From Citrobacter arsenatis (GTDB lineage: Bacteria > Pseudomonadota > Gammaproteobacteria > Enterobacterales > Enterobacteriaceae), in assembly GCF_004353845.1 (NCBI RefSeq), contig NZ_CP037864.1, forward strand, positions 4,464,001-4,528,000: a stretch of 64,000 nucleotides of DNA. Direction: 5' to 3'. The position numbers were made by a program, and so were the translations under genes. Numbering within the stretch: position 1 is the stretch's first letter; every line of letters starts with the position of its first letter. This document shows positions 8,726 through 18,101 of this stretch, in pieces. The notes beneath the pieces were generated by a model. The model worked only from the letters and a program-made list of their open reading frames with translations. It was not told the origin of the DNA and did no database searches.

Positions 8726-9552
8726 CAGTAGCCTTCTGAAGCGGTATCAGGGTGGAACCGATTACCCTGCAGACGACGTACCTGAGTCTGCAACGTCCCG
8801 TCAGCAAAAAGCTCCAGCGTCCGCCAGCCGGGGCTGATGGTATCTAACGTGAAGTTGGAACAGTGCGGCTTAAACTGCACGCAGGTCGACGGCGTCGCCA
8901 GCAAGCGGCGACCGTTCCAGTCCAGATCCAGTTCCTGATGAATATGCCCGCACAGCAGATACTTCACGCGCGGATAGTTCACCAGCACGTTATCCAGCTC
9001 TGCGGCATTTCGCAAGCTATGCTGATCGAGCCAGCTGCAGCCCGCAGGCAAAGGATGATGATGCAGAAGCAGCAAGGTATTGCGCTCAGGCGCATCGGCA
9101 AGTTTACGTTCCAGCCACTCGAGCTGAAATTCGCTTAATTCACCGTGGGGAACGCCAAACACCTGGCTGTCCAGCAACAAGATTTGCCACTGTTCGCCAA
9201 TGAAGATGCGTTTAGCAGGGGAAATTCCCGCGTCCTGCAGCGCGCTGTACATTGCCGGCTGAAAATCATGGTTGCCCGGTAGCCAAACGCAGGGCGCACG
9301 AAAACTTGCGATGCCCTCAGCAAAATGCTGATAAGCCGCAGCGGATTGATCCTGCGCCAAATCCCCCGTCGCAACGATCAGATCGTATTCAGGCGACTCT
9401 GCATGTATTGCATCCAGTACGGATTGATAGCTATCCCAGGTGTTCACACCCAGTAGCGTTTCATGCTTTTCGGCAAACAGGTGAGTATCAGTAATTTGTA
9501 AGATCCTGACTCTGGCCTCACCAGCCAAAGGAAGGGTTAACAGGCTTTCCAA
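8725..9552 (-). CDS. cpdA: 3',5'-cyclic-AMP phosphodiesterase CpdA
   Basis: 275 residues. A calcineurin-like metallophosphoesterase that hydrolyses cAMP and so damps catabolite control by CRP. All metal-binding blocks are present: D22-x-H24, GD 63-64, GNHD 93-96, HHHP 164-167 and GHIH 202-205. It is the third gene in the leftward run nudF-yqiB-cpdA-yqiA-parE. Length and order match E. coli. Confidence 0.96.
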   Translation of the reverse strand: MESLLTLPLAGEARVRILQITDTHLFAEKHETLLGVNTWDSYQSVLDAIHAESPEYDLIVATGDLAQDQSAAAYQHFAEGIASFRAPCVWLPGNHDFQPAMYSALQDAGISPAKRIFIGEQWQILLLDSQVFGVPHGELSEFQLEWLERKLADAPERNTLLLLHHHPLPAGCSWLDQHSLRNAAELDNVLVNYPRVKYLLCGHIHQELDLDWNGRRLLATPSTCVQFKPHCSNFTLDTISPGWRTLELFADGTLQTQVRRLQGNRFHPDTASEGY

Positions 9553-9576
9553 ATGGTGTCCTTAGGTTTCACGACG

Positions 9577-9999
9577 CTAATAAACCGGAATCGCCATCGC
9601 TCCATGTGCTAAACAGTACCGTAACCAGTCGGCCAGAAACTGATTAATTTGATGCTTTTCGTCGCGTTGATGCAACTTTTTATTTGGATAATCATACCGC
9701 GCTTTGAAGCGAAAGATCTGCTGACTCGAACACACTTCAGCCACCCTTGCGTCATGATACAGACGCACGGTCAATGACGGCAGGCTCCAGTAAGTGACTG
9801 CCGGGGCCGTTTGTTCGATCGCGACAAGCGTAGTGTATCGGGTCGATTCAACGATCGTTAACCGATATTGTGCGTTTGCTACCTGATAGCTCACTGTTTC
9901 ACCGGCTGCATCATTACGCGGCAGCAGGCGGCGCAATTGCGAATAGTTGGTTTCGCACAGGCGCATCATTTCAGGGAAGTCAGGTGTGTAACGCTTCAT
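9577..9999 (-). CDS. yqiB: Conserved DUF1249 protein YqiB
   Basis: 140 residues, the same length as E. coli YqiB when translation starts at ATG 9999. That ATG overlaps the nudF stop as ATGA, so translation is coupled; a longer form from 10008 would add only three residues. The protein is of unknown function. It has RYTPDFPEMMRLCE at the N-terminus and the conserved block IFRFKARYDYPNKKLHQRDEK. Its place between nudF and cpdA is conserved across enterics. Confidence 0.93.
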   Translation of the reverse strand: MKRYTPDFPEMMRLCETNYSQLRRLLPRNDAAGETVSYQVANAQYRLTIVESTRYTTLVAIEQTAPAVTYWSLPSLTVRLYHDARVAEVCSSQQIFRFKARYDYPNKKLHQRDEKHQINQFLADWLRYCLAHGAMAIPVY

Positions 10000-10628
10000 T
10001 TTTTCCACTCAGTTTTTAACTCTTGATAGTGCAGCTGCAACCATTGCAAGGCGATGACAGAAGCCGCGTTGTCGATTATCCCCTCTTCTACCCATTGGTA
10101 AGCCTGCTCCCGGCTTACCACATGAACACGAATATCTTCGTTTTCATCAGCCAGACCGTGGATCCCGCTCGCGGTCGTGGCGTCCACTTCGCCAACTAAA
10201 ATAGACAGGCGCTCACTGGTGCCGCCAGGGCTTGCCAGGTAGCTCAGAACGGGCTTCGTGCGTTTCACTTCCAGCCCGGCCTCCTCCATTGCTTCACGTC
10301 GGGCGACATCCTCAACGGTTTCGCCCTCTTCGATCATTCCGGCCACCATCTCCAGTAACCACGGGCTTTCGCTGGTATCAAACGCCGCGATACGGATCTG
10401 CTCGACCAATACAACTTCGTCCCGCTCAGGGTCAAAGGGTAGCAAGACTGCCGCGTGTCCGCGCTCAAAAATTTCGCGCTTTACTTCACCGCTCATGCCG
10501 CCGTTAAACAGGCGATGGCGGAACCGATAAAGATCCAGTGAAAAAAAACCGCGGTATAGCGTTTCTCGTGCAATAATTTCTACATCATTTTTAGTGAAAG
10601 TCATTGGCAAGTTGTCTGGTTTACGCAT
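9996..10628 (-). CDS. nudF: ADP-ribose pyrophosphatase NudF
   Basis: 210 residues, a Nudix hydrolase that splits ADP-ribose into AMP and ribose 5-phosphate. The Nudix box is intact at residues 97-119 (G97, then REAMEEAG with the metal-binding glutamates). It is the first gene of the leftward operon that ends at parE and is divergent from tolC, sharing the 10629-10833 control region. Translation is coupled to yqiB by a 4-base overlap. Confidence 0.96.
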   Translation of the reverse strand: MRKPDNLPMTFTKNDVEIIARETLYRGFFSLDLYRFRHRLFNGGMSGEVKREIFERGHAAVLLPFDPERDEVVLVEQIRIAAFDTSESPWLLEMVAGMIEEGETVEDVARREAMEEAGLEVKRTKPVLSYLASPGGTSERLSILVGEVDATTASGIHGLADENEDIRVHVVSREQAYQWVEEGIIDNAASVIALQWLQLHYQELKTEWKK

Positions 10629-10728
10629 TGTGCTGTCCTGAAACCAATAGTGATTAAAATGTGAATTTCAAGGTCGTTTGACTGATGTTTGAACGCCCTT
10701 GTGTTAAATTGATGCAAATTAACGCCGT

Positions 10729-10747
10729 ATGGCACGTAACGCCAACT
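10729..10747 (+). promoter_or_regulatory. Marbox (MarA/SoxS/Rob site) upstream of tolC
   Basis: These 19 bases match the marbox consensus AYnGCACnnWnnRYYAAAY at all defined positions except one (AAC for AAA). The E. coli tolC gene has a known mar-sox-rob box at the same place. An extended -10, TGC-TAGAAT (TAGAAT at 10769-10774), lies downstream at a spacing that lets the activator overlap the -35 region. Confidence 0.72.
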
Positions 10748-10833
10748 TTTTGATGTGGCGGATTCTGCTAGAATCAGCAAATATTTTTACAATTTGATCA
10801 GCGCTAAATACTGCTTCACAACAAGGAATGCAA

Positions 10834-12306
10834 ATGAAGAAATTGCTCCCCATCCTTATCGGCCTGAGCCTGTCGGGGTTCAGTACTCTGAGCCAGGCAG
10901 AAAACCTGATGCAGGTTTATCAGCAAGCACGCCTGAGCAACCCGGAATTGCGTAAATCCGCCGCCGATCGCGATGCTGCATTCGAGAAAATTAACGAAGC
11001 GCGTAGTCCATTACTGCCGCAATTGGGTTTAGGTGCCGATTACACCTACAGCAATGGCTACCGTGATGCAAATGGCGTCAACTCCAACGCAACCAGCGCG
11101 TCATTACAATTGACTCAGACGCTGTTCGACATGTCTAAATGGCGTGCCCTGACGCTGCAAGAAAAATCAGCGGGCATCCAGGACGTGACGTATCAGACCG
11201 ACCAGCAAACGCTGATCCTGAATACCGCTACGGCCTATTTTAACGTACTGAACGCAATTGACGTGCTTTCTTACACCCAGGCACAGAAAGATGCGGTCTA
11301 TCGTCAGTTAGATCAGACCACTCAGCGTTTTAACGTTGGCCTGGTTGCCATCACTGACGTACAGAACGCCCGTTCACAATACGATACCGTACTGGCGAAC
11401 GAAGTGACTGCGCGTAACAATCTGGACAACGCGGTAGAGCAACTGCGTCAGGTAACAGGTAACTACTACCCGGAACTGGCTTCGCTGAACGTTGATGGCT
11501 TCAAAACCAACAAACCGCAGGCGGTGAACGCGCTGTTGAAAGAAGCGGAAAACCGCAACCTGTCATTATTACAGGCGCGTTTAAGCCAGGATCTGGCGCG
11601 TGAGCAAATTCGTCTGGCACAGGACGGTCATTTACCGACTCTGGACCTGACCGCCTCTACCGGCGTTTCTGACACCTCCTACAGCGGCTCCAAAACCAAC
11701 ACCTCCCAATATGACGACAGTAACATGGGCCAGAACAAAATTGGTCTGAGCTTCTCGCTGCCGCTGTACCAGGGCGGAATGGTTAACTCGCAGGTGAAAC
11801 AAGCGCAGTACAACTTTGTTGGCGCGAGTGAACAACTGGAAAGCGCGCACCGCAGCGTGGTGCAGACCGTTCGTTCTTCCTTCAACAACATTAATGCGTC
11901 TATCAGTAGCATTAATGCGTACAAACAAGCGGTTGTCTCTGCCCAAAGCTCCTTGGATGCGATGGAAGCCGGTTATTCCGTAGGTACACGTACCATCGTG
12001 GATGTGTTGGATGCCACCACCACGCTGTACAACGCCAAGCAGCAACTGGCGAATGCGCGTTACACCTACCTTATCAACCAGCTAAACGTCAAATCTGCGC
12101 TCGGTACGCTGAACGAGCAGGATCTGGTGGCGCTGAACAACACGCTGGGTAAACCGATCCCGACTTCTCCGGATAGCGTGGCACCGCAAAATCCGCAGCA
12201 AGACGCCGCGGTGAATGACTTTAACAGCACTGGCAATATGCCTGCGGCTCAGCCAACGGCGGCACGTTCAACCAGCAGCAACGGCAACAACCCGTTCCGT
12301 AACTGA
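10834..12306 (+). CDS. tolC: Outer-membrane efflux channel TolC
   Basis: 490-residue precursor of the trimeric outer-membrane channel-tunnel that serves AcrAB, EmrAB and MacAB efflux and type I secretion. A signal peptide (MKKLLPILIGLSLSGF...SQA) precedes the mature ENLMQVYQQARLSNPELRKSA. Two OEP repeats follow, and the C-terminus ends NNPFRN as in E. coli. I chose ATG 10834 over ATG 10828: AAGGA ends only two bases before the first ATG but about eight before the second, and the second gives the E. coli N-terminus. One extracellular loop (SGSKTNTSQYDDS) is shorter than in E. coli, a variable phage/colicin-exposed site. Confidence 0.98.
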   Translation: MKKLLPILIGLSLSGFSTLSQAENLMQVYQQARLSNPELRKSAADRDAAFEKINEARSPLLPQLGLGADYTYSNGYRDANGVNSNATSASLQLTQTLFDMSKWRALTLQEKSAGIQDVTYQTDQQTLILNTATAYFNVLNAIDVLSYTQAQKDAVYRQLDQTTQRFNVGLVAITDVQNARSQYDTVLANEVTARNNLDNAVEQLRQVTGNYYPELASLNVDGFKTNKPQAVNALLKEAENRNLSLLQARLSQDLAREQIRLAQDGHLPTLDLTASTGVSDTSYSGSKTNTSQYDDSNMGQNKIGLSFSLPLYQGGMVNSQVKQAQYNFVGASEQLESAHRSVVQTVRSSFNNINASISSINAYKQAVVSAQSSLDAMEAGYSVGTRTIVDVLDATTTLYNAKQQLANARYTYLINQLNVKSALGTLNEQDLVALNNTLGKPIPTSPDSVAPQNPQQDAAVNDFNSTGNMPAAQPTAARSTSSNGNNPFRN

Positions 12307-12313
12307 TGCTGAT

Positions 12314-12333
12314 GACGGGGCTTCGGCCCCGTC
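12314..12333 (+). terminator. Stem-loop after tolC
   Basis: A perfect GC-rich hairpin GACGGGG-CTTCGG-CCCCGTC follows the tolC stop by seven bases. No T-run follows, so termination would be partial at best and transcription may continue into ygiB. Confidence 0.55.
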
Positions 12334-12453
12334 TGAACGTAAGACAACGTAAAGATCCACCCCTTCTTCCGCATTCTCGCCTCTTCCCGCTTCAATTTCG
12401 ACCAGTCATCCTCTATTCTGAGCAGAGTTACCACTGGGTCCTGGAAGACATAA

Positions 12454-13131
12454 ATGAAACGGACAAAATCTATACATCACGCCTCGTTCCGCAAAAGCTG
12501 GAGCGCGCGCCACCTGACTCCTGTCGCTCTGGCAGTTACCGCTGTGTTTATGCTCGCGGGCTGTGAAAAGAGTGACGAAACGGTTTCGCTTTATCAGAAC
12601 GCGGACGACTGCTCTGCAGCTAATCCGGGTAAAAGCGCCGAATGTACCACCGCGTTTAACAATGCGCTGAAAGAAGCTGAACGCACCGCGCCAAAATACG
12701 CCACTCGCGAAGACTGTATCGCTGAATTTGGCGAAGGCCAGTGCCAGCAGGCACCTGCACAGGCAGGTATGGCACCGACCGGTGAAGGTCAGGCTCAGGC
12801 GCAGAATCAAAGCAGCGGCAGCTTCTGGATGCCGCTGATGGCAGGCTACATGATGGGCCGCATGATGGGTGGCGGTATGGGCGCTCAGCAACCGCTGTTC
12901 AGCTCGAAAAATCCGGCCAGCCCGGCATACGGCAAATACACTGATGCAGGCGGCAAAAACTACGGTGCCGCCACGCCGGGTCGTACCATGACCGTACCGA
13001 AAACCGCCATGGCGCCAAAACCTGCCACCACCTCGACCGTAACCCGCGGTGGATTTGGCGAGTCTGTGGCTAAACAGAGCACCATGCAGCGTAGCGCAAG
13101 CGGTACCACCACGCGTTCAATGGGCGGCTGA
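12454..13131 (+). CDS. ygiB: Putative lipoprotein YgiB (UPF0441/DUF1190)
   Basis: 225 residues of unknown function. The N-terminus is basic, followed by a hydrophobic stretch and a lipobox-like LAGC near residue 33, so it is probably an envelope lipoprotein. Conserved cysteine-containing blocks (NADDCSAANPGKSAECTTAF, TREDCIAEFGEGQC) precede a Gly/Met-rich segment (GYMMGRMMGGGMG) and a low-complexity Ser/Thr-rich tail. It lies directly downstream of tolC and six bases before ygiC, as in E. coli, where the genes are co-transcribed under MarA/SoxS/Rob control. Confidence 0.94.
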   Translation: MKRTKSIHHASFRKSWSARHLTPVALAVTAVFMLAGCEKSDETVSLYQNADDCSAANPGKSAECTTAFNNALKEAERTAPKYATREDCIAEFGEGQCQQAPAQAGMAPTGEGQAQAQNQSSGSFWMPLMAGYMMGRMMGGGMGAQQPLFSSKNPASPAYGKYTDAGGKNYGAATPGRTMTVPKTAMAPKPATTSTVTRGGFGESVAKQSTMQRSASGTTTRSMGG

Positions 13132-13136
13132 TCGTC

Positions 13137-14297
13137 ATGGAAAGAGTCAGTATTGTTGAGCGCCCGGACTGGCGCGATAAAGCCACCGAATACGGTTTCA
13201 ACTTTCACACGATGTACGGCGAGCCGTACTGGTGTGAAGACGCGTACTATAAGCTCACGCTTGCTCAGGTAGAAAAGCTGGAAGAAGTCACCGCAGAGCT
13301 GCATCAAATGTGCCTCAAAGTGGTGGAGCGAGTCATTGCCAGCGATGAACTGATGACGAAGTTTCGCATTCCGAAGCATACCTGGGGCTTTGTCCGCCAG
13401 TCCTGGCAGACACAGCAACCGTCACTCTATTCGCGTCTCGATCTGGCGTGGGATGGTACGGGTGAGCCTAAGCTTTTAGAAAACAACGCCGATACGCCAA
13501 CCTCGCTGTACGAAGCTGCATTCTTCCAATGGATTTGGCTGGAAGATCAGCTCAATGCAGGCAATCTGCCGGAAGGCAGCGATCAGTTCAACAGTCTGCA
13601 GGAAAAACTGATCGAGCGTTTCACAGAGCTGCGTGAGCAGTATGGTTTCCAGCTGCTACATCTGACCTGCTGTCGCGATACGGTGGAAGATCGCGGTACG
13701 ATCCAGTATCTGCAGGATTGCGCTGCTGAAGCTGAAATCGCCACTGAATTCCTCTATGTCGAAGACATCGGCCTTGGTGAAAAAGGTCAGTTCACGGATA
13801 TGCAGGATCAGGTCATTGCTAACCTGTTCAAGCTGTATCCGTGGGAATTCATGCTGCGTGAAATGTTCTCCACCAAGCTGGAAGACGCCGGTGTTCGCTG
13901 GCTGGAACCGGCCTGGAAGAGCATTATCTCCAACAAAGCGTTGTTACCGTTGTTGTGGGAGATGTTCCCGGATCATCCTAACCTGCTGCCTGCGTATTTC
14001 GCTGAAGATGACTATCCGCAGATGGAAAAATTCGTCGTTAAACCGATCTTCTCGCGTGAAGGTGCTAACGTTTCCATTATCGAAAACGGTAAAACCATCG
14101 AATCCGTGGAAGGGCCGTACGGTGAAGAGGGTATGATCGTACAGCAGTTCCATCAGCTACCGAAGTTTGGCGACAGCTATATGCTGATCGGCAGCTGGCT
14201 GATCAACGATCAACCAGCGGGTATCGGTATTCGCGAAGATCGCGCGTTGATCACACAAGATCTCTCACGTTTCTATCCGCATATTTTTGTCGAATAA
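13137..14297 (+). CDS. ygiC: Glutathionylspermidine synthase-like ATP-grasp protein YgiC
   Basis: 386 residues, the same length as E. coli YgiC. It is related to the synthetase half of glutathionylspermidine synthetase/amidase (GSP_synth), an ATP-grasp ligase fold. The ENNADTPTSLYEAAFFQW motif (about residues 115-135) and the C-terminal KPIFSREGANVSI and GSWLINDQPAGIGIRED blocks are intact. The amidase half is absent, as is normal for this subfamily. The physiological substrate is not established. It follows ygiB by five bases, in one operon. Confidence 0.93.
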   Translation: MERVSIVERPDWRDKATEYGFNFHTMYGEPYWCEDAYYKLTLAQVEKLEEVTAELHQMCLKVVERVIASDELMTKFRIPKHTWGFVRQSWQTQQPSLYSRLDLAWDGTGEPKLLENNADTPTSLYEAAFFQWIWLEDQLNAGNLPEGSDQFNSLQEKLIERFTELREQYGFQLLHLTCCRDTVEDRGTIQYLQDCAAEAEIATEFLYVEDIGLGEKGQFTDMQDQVIANLFKLYPWEFMLREMFSTKLEDAGVRWLEPAWKSIISNKALLPLLWEMFPDHPNLLPAYFAEDDYPQMEKFVVKPIFSREGANVSIIENGKTIESVEGPYGEEGMIVQQFHQLPKFGDSYMLIGSWLINDQPAGIGIREDRALITQDLSRFYPHIFVE

Positions 14298-14299
14298 TC

Positions 14300-14378
14300 G
14301 TTGTGCCGGATGGCGACTCCGCTTTGCCCGGCCTACGGCATGAACCGTAGGCCCGATAAGCGCAGCGCCATCGGGCAT
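14300..14378. repeat. REP pair between ygiC and ygiD
   Basis: Opposed REP palindromes (GCCGGATGGCGACTCCGC...CCCGGCC and GTAGGCCCGATAAGCGCAGC...GGGC) fill the space between the convergent ygiC and ygiD genes. Confidence 0.85.
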
Positions 14379-14381
14379 TAA

Positions 14382-15170
14382 TTACCCTACCTGCACCGAC
14401 AGCATACTCAAACTGCCCATCTCAATACCGTCAACCGGGATCGTCACCGGTTCCTTACCGTCCCATGCGCCCAAAACATACAGCAGCGGCAGATAGTGAT
14501 CCGGCGTCGGGTTCGACAACGATCCACCTTCATGATCGAGATAGTTCACCAGTGGGTGCTGTTCAACCGGTCCCTGCCATGTCAGGTTTGCCTTAACATA
14601 TTCGTTGAATGAGGTTGCCCACGGGTATGGCGTGTTCTCACCATGCCAGCGCGCGGTACGCAGGTTATGCACCACGTTACCACTGGCCACCAGCATAATG
14701 CCCTCATCACGCAGCGCTGCCAGCTTGCGCCCCATCTCAAAATGCCAGGCCGCAGGTTTAGTGCTGTCAATGCTCAACTGCACCATCGGAATATCCGCAT
14801 TCGGGTACATCTTGATCAGCACGCCCCACGAACCGTGGTCAAAGCCCCACGCCTCTTTGTCTAAAGTAACCGGCACCGGAGCCAGCAAATCAACCAGATG
14901 CTGTGCCAGTTCAGGTGAACCGGGAGCCGGGTAATGGGTGTCATATAATGCCTGCGGAAAACCGCCAAAATCGTGGATCGTTTTCGGTGTTTCCATAGCC
15001 GTCACACCGGTACCACGAGTGAACCAATGCGCCGAAACCACCACGATGGCTTTCGGGCGCGGCAACGTTTCCCCCAGTTGCTGCCAGGCGCGGGTATAAA
15101 CGTTATCTTCCAGAACATTCATCGGGCTACCGTGGCCCAAAAACAATGCTGGCATACGAGTTGAAGACAT
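14382..15170 (-). CDS. ygiD: 4,5-DOPA-extradiol-dioxygenase YgiD
   Basis: 262 residues, LigB-type extradiol ring-cleavage dioxygenase fold. The metal-site histidines are visible in LFLGHGSPMNVLEDN near the N-terminus, in VVSAHWFTRG, and in the GFDHGSWGVLIKMYP region. E. coli YgiD opens the ring of L-DOPA in vitro using a zinc or iron site; its biological role is unclear. It is convergent with ygiC and divergent from zupT. Confidence 0.94.
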   Translation of the reverse strand: MSSTRMPALFLGHGSPMNVLEDNVYTRAWQQLGETLPRPKAIVVVSAHWFTRGTGVTAMETPKTIHDFGGFPQALYDTHYPAPGSPELAQHLVDLLAPVPVTLDKEAWGFDHGSWGVLIKMYPNADIPMVQLSIDSTKPAAWHFEMGRKLAALRDEGIMLVASGNVVHNLRTARWHGENTPYPWATSFNEYVKANLTWQGPVEQHPLVNYLDHEGGSLSNPTPDHYLPLLYVLGAWDGKEPVTIPVDGIEMGSLSMLSVQVG

Positions 15171-15317
15171 GATGATATCCTTACTGAGGGAGTCATTTTG
15201 ATACCACTACAATACGCTTATTCGGTTGATGAAGAACTCAGATAACCATGATGAAGATCATCAGTTATTTTGACGATCCAACCCGGACAGCAGATTGATA
15301 AGGAGTTTTATTTGTCG

Positions 15318-16091
15318 ATGTCAGTACCTTTACTTCTGACTTTACTGGCAGGTGCCGCAACGTTCATCGGCGCATTTCTCGGCGTGTTAGGGCAAAAGCC
15401 CTCCAACCGCGTTCTTGCCTTTTCTTTAGGCTTCGCCGCCGGAATTATGTTACTGATCTCCCTGATGGAGATGCTCCCAGCCGCGCTGGCTGCTGAAGGC
15501 ATGTCGCCAATACTGGGCTACGGAATGTTTATCGTTGGCCTGCTGGGCTATTTTGGTCTGGATCGTCTATTGCCGCACGCGCACCCTCAGGATCTGGTGC
15601 AAAAAACAACGCAACCGCTTCCCGGCTCCATTAAACGTACCGCGATTTTATTAACGCTCGGCATTAGCCTGCACAACTTTCCGGAAGGGATTGCGACGTT
15701 TGTTACCGCCAGCAGCAACCTCGAGCTGGGCTTTGGTATTGCCCTTGCCGTCGCATTACACAATATTCCTGAAGGATTAGCCGTTGCGGGCCCAGTCTAT
15801 GCCGCAACGGGATCCAAACGTACGGCGATATTCTGGGCCGGGATCTCGGGCATGGCGGAAATTCTGGGTGGCGTACTGGCGTGGTTAATTCTGGGGAGTC
15901 TCATCTCGCCTGTAGTGATGGCGGCAATAATGGCGGCAGTCGCGGGTATTATGGTGGCGCTATCCGTCGATGAGCTGATGCCGTTGGCAAAAGAGATCGA
16001 CCCGAATAATAATCCCAGCTATGGGGTTCTTTGTGGAATGTCGGTGATGGGGTTAAGTCTCGTCATCCTCCAGTCCATGGGTATAGGATAA
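15318..16091 (+). CDS. zupT: Zinc transporter ZupT (ZIP family)
   Basis: 257 residues, the E. coli length when started at ATG 15318. An in-frame start at 15270 would add 16 residues not found in ZupT. AAGGAG at about 15299-15304 precedes the ATG at a wide spacing. Eight membrane helices; the metal pathway motifs HNFPEG and HNIPEG are both intact in helices 4 and 5. The protein imports Zn2+ and, less specifically, Fe2+, Mn2+ and Co2+ across the inner membrane. Confidence 0.96.
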   Translation: MSVPLLLTLLAGAATFIGAFLGVLGQKPSNRVLAFSLGFAAGIMLLISLMEMLPAALAAEGMSPILGYGMFIVGLLGYFGLDRLLPHAHPQDLVQKTTQPLPGSIKRTAILLTLGISLHNFPEGIATFVTASSNLELGFGIALAVALHNIPEGLAVAGPVYAATGSKRTAIFWAGISGMAEILGGVLAWLILGSLISPVVMAAIMAAVAGIMVALSVDELMPLAKEIDPNNNPSYGVLCGMSVMGLSLVILQSMGIG

Positions 16092-16156
16092 TCCTGAGGG
16101 CGGATGCCACCCTGCGAATTTACAGCATCCGCTCATCCATAGCAGAACGTGAAAGG

Positions 16157-16333
16157 CTATTCCTGTTCCTTAATCGCGCTGTTATCTTCGCCAGCACGAC
16201 GGAAGAGTTTGTTTCGCGCCTCGAGTAAAGCATCTCTGTCTTGCCGGAAGGCCCGACAATAACGCTTCATATGGCAATAATAACCCACTGCAACGAGTGC
16301 AATTAATACAATCCAATACCAGGCAATAAACAT
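16157..16333 (-). CDS. Small single-span membrane protein, unknown
   Basis: 58 residues if started at ATG 16333, which AAGGG precedes at eight bases; an in-frame ATG at 16360 would add nine residues. One N-terminal hydrophobic helix (IAWYWIVLIALVAVGYYCH) is followed by a basic then mixed-charge cytoplasmic tail (RYCRAFRQDRDALLEARNKLF). I do not recognise the family. It is convergent with zupT. A good ribosome binding site and clean topology favour a real gene. Confidence 0.55.
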   Translation of the reverse strand: MFIAWYWIVLIALVAVGYYCHMKRYCRAFRQDRDALLEARNKLFRRAGEDNSAIKEQE

Positions 16334-16360
16334 TCTTTTACCCTTAAAATTTAACATCAT

Positions 16361-17470
16361 TAAACATTTAACGTTAAAATTTCACACAACCTTATTCTGA
16401 CATACTCCTATAGTGGCATATCCCAGAAACAAATATATGATTTCGATCATATAAAGCAGCGGCTACGCCAATAGCCGACGGTGTTATAAAAATATATCCT
16501 CAAGAAAGGGTACACATACTATTAAAAATACATAAAAAGATGAGAGCATAAAAATAATACACTCCATCAAATTTAATACCTCTGCGATGAAATTAGCTTC
16601 ACCTATGTCATTTTATTTTATCTACATTATAAGATTGAAAAATTGGCTATACTTATAACATCGGTAAAAAAATCCTTTCCGTATATCATGAATACCTGCA
16701 GTGGTCTTTATCAATATTTCGCTAATCCGGTTAACATTGATGATAAAGAAAATGATAAGACTATGCTTAAAGATAATATACGCGAACAACTCGCCTGCAA
16801 CCAGATTATTGCAGCCGATAAATCTGGTTGTGTTATTGACGTATGGGAGCTAACAAAAATTCTCGACACAACCGTGATGCTCAGCGGTAAGCAAAAGTGG
16901 TTTCTTTTTGTACCCGCATTCAGTTGCCTGGTATCTGATCCCGCCGTGGCATTTTATGAACATGCCTGCTGGCCTTTGGCTTGTGTTTAGTGCTATTGAT
17001 TATGGCCACACAGAGCATGGAAACTTACCAAAGCCAAATAAACTGCAGAGTAAACCAAGGCAGAGGTCTGTAATCAGACTTCTACTTTTCTCACAATAGC
17101 TATACATTTCAACTGTTAGTATTCCTTCGAATTCAATACATTCCACACACACATAATACCAACATCAATAATAAATTTTTAATATTGATGTATTCTTAAT
17201 TTAAGAAGAATACCGAATCCAGCTCACAGTTTTAAAAAAATGCCTTTCTGACCTTAAGTACAAGAAAACATAATAAATCATATACATTCTGATTTCTAAT
17301 ACCAAAACAAATACAACAAATAAATTTATATTTATTTGATTGATAGCGCGTCAAATTCTGAATTCAGTGCGAACACGAGAATCTTGGGAAAATCTGATGA
17401 TATAATTTTTTAAAAGGTCTAAAACCTTAACTTGTATATCAAGGATATTTTCACCACTAAAGGAATGTAT
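16361..17470. other. AT-rich region upstream of the fimbrial cluster
   Basis: This 1.1-kb region is markedly more AT-rich than the backbone, a common sign of horizontally acquired, H-NS-silenced surface-structure genes. Only one short uncertain reading frame is seen (16688-16990). From 16991 to 17470 I see no gene, only AT-rich DNA that should hold the fimbrial promoter. No clear invertible-element repeats were found by eye. Confidence 0.6.
16688..16990 (+). CDS. Uncertain small ORF before the fimbrial genes
   Basis: 100 residues from ATG 16688; a longer frame starts at 16643. The N-terminal part (LKDNIREQLACNQIIAADKSGCVIDVWELTKIL) looks like ordinary protein, but the C-terminus (CLVSDPAVAFYEHACWPLACV) does not resemble a domain end. 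It may be a fimbrial regulator truncated by mutation, or non-coding. I do not recognise it. Confidence 0.3.
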   Translation: MNTCSGLYQYFANPVNIDDKENDKTMLKDNIREQLACNQIIAADKSGCVIDVWELTKILDTTVMLSGKQKWFLFVPAFSCLVSDPAVAFYEHACWPLACV

Positions 17471-18034
17471 ATGAAATCAGCAAATAAGGCGCTGTTAGCT
17501 CTGGCCATCACCGCATTAACCTCCAGCTATGCCTTGGCCGATGTTGACGGCGGCAGCGGCAAAATCACCTTCACCGGTACTATTATCAACGCCCCATGCG
17601 CTATTCAACCTGAAGATATTGATAAGCAGGTCCAACTGGGTGAAGTGCCGGCCTCTTACATTAATGTTAATGGGCATTCTGATGCAGTAGATTCCAGCCT
17701 GCATTTAATCAACTGTGACCTGCCAAACTCAGACAATGGCAGCGGCGTAGCCGTAAGCAAAGTCGATGTCACCTTTAATAGTGACAGCGTTACAACGGAA
17801 GATCCCAACCTGTTAAGCAATACCTTCGCCAGCGGCGCGCAGAACGTTGGCGTACGTTTGCTGGATAAAACGAGTACCAATATTACTCTGGGTACCGCAA
17901 AGACCATTGATTTAAGTGCAGGTTCTGCGACCCAAATTCTTCCCTTTATGGCCTACATGCAAAAAATTGGCGCAACGGATGTCACCGTGGGCGCAGTCGC
18001 CGCAACGGCAACCTACAGACTCACCTATAAGTAA
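17471..18034 (+). CDS. Type 1-family major fimbrial subunit
   Basis: 187-residue pilin precursor. ATG 17471 is preceded by AAAGGA at seven bases; in-frame ATGs at 17432 and 17465 are less well placed. The signal peptide (KSANKALLALAITALTSSYALA) is followed by a mature pilin with ITFTGTIINAPCAI and a second cysteine in HLINCDLP, forming the usual pilin disulfide. The C-terminal donor strand AATATYRLTYK ends with the conserved penultimate Tyr. It is first in the cluster pilin-usher-chaperone-adhesin. E. coli K-12 has ygiL at the equivalent point, but after yqiC. Confidence 0.9.
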   Translation: MKSANKALLALAITALTSSYALADVDGGSGKITFTGTIINAPCAIQPEDIDKQVQLGEVPASYINVNGHSDAVDSSLHLINCDLPNSDNGSGVAVSKVDVTFNSDSVTTEDPNLLSNTFASGAQNVGVRLLDKTSTNITLGTAKTIDLSAGSATQILPFMAYMQKIGATDVTVGAVAATATYRLTYK

Positions 18035-18101
18035 GCACGTAATGGTGGCCGGATGGCCACCATCTAACACTTGCATCGACTGGGTATAGGTAAGGATTGC
18101 C

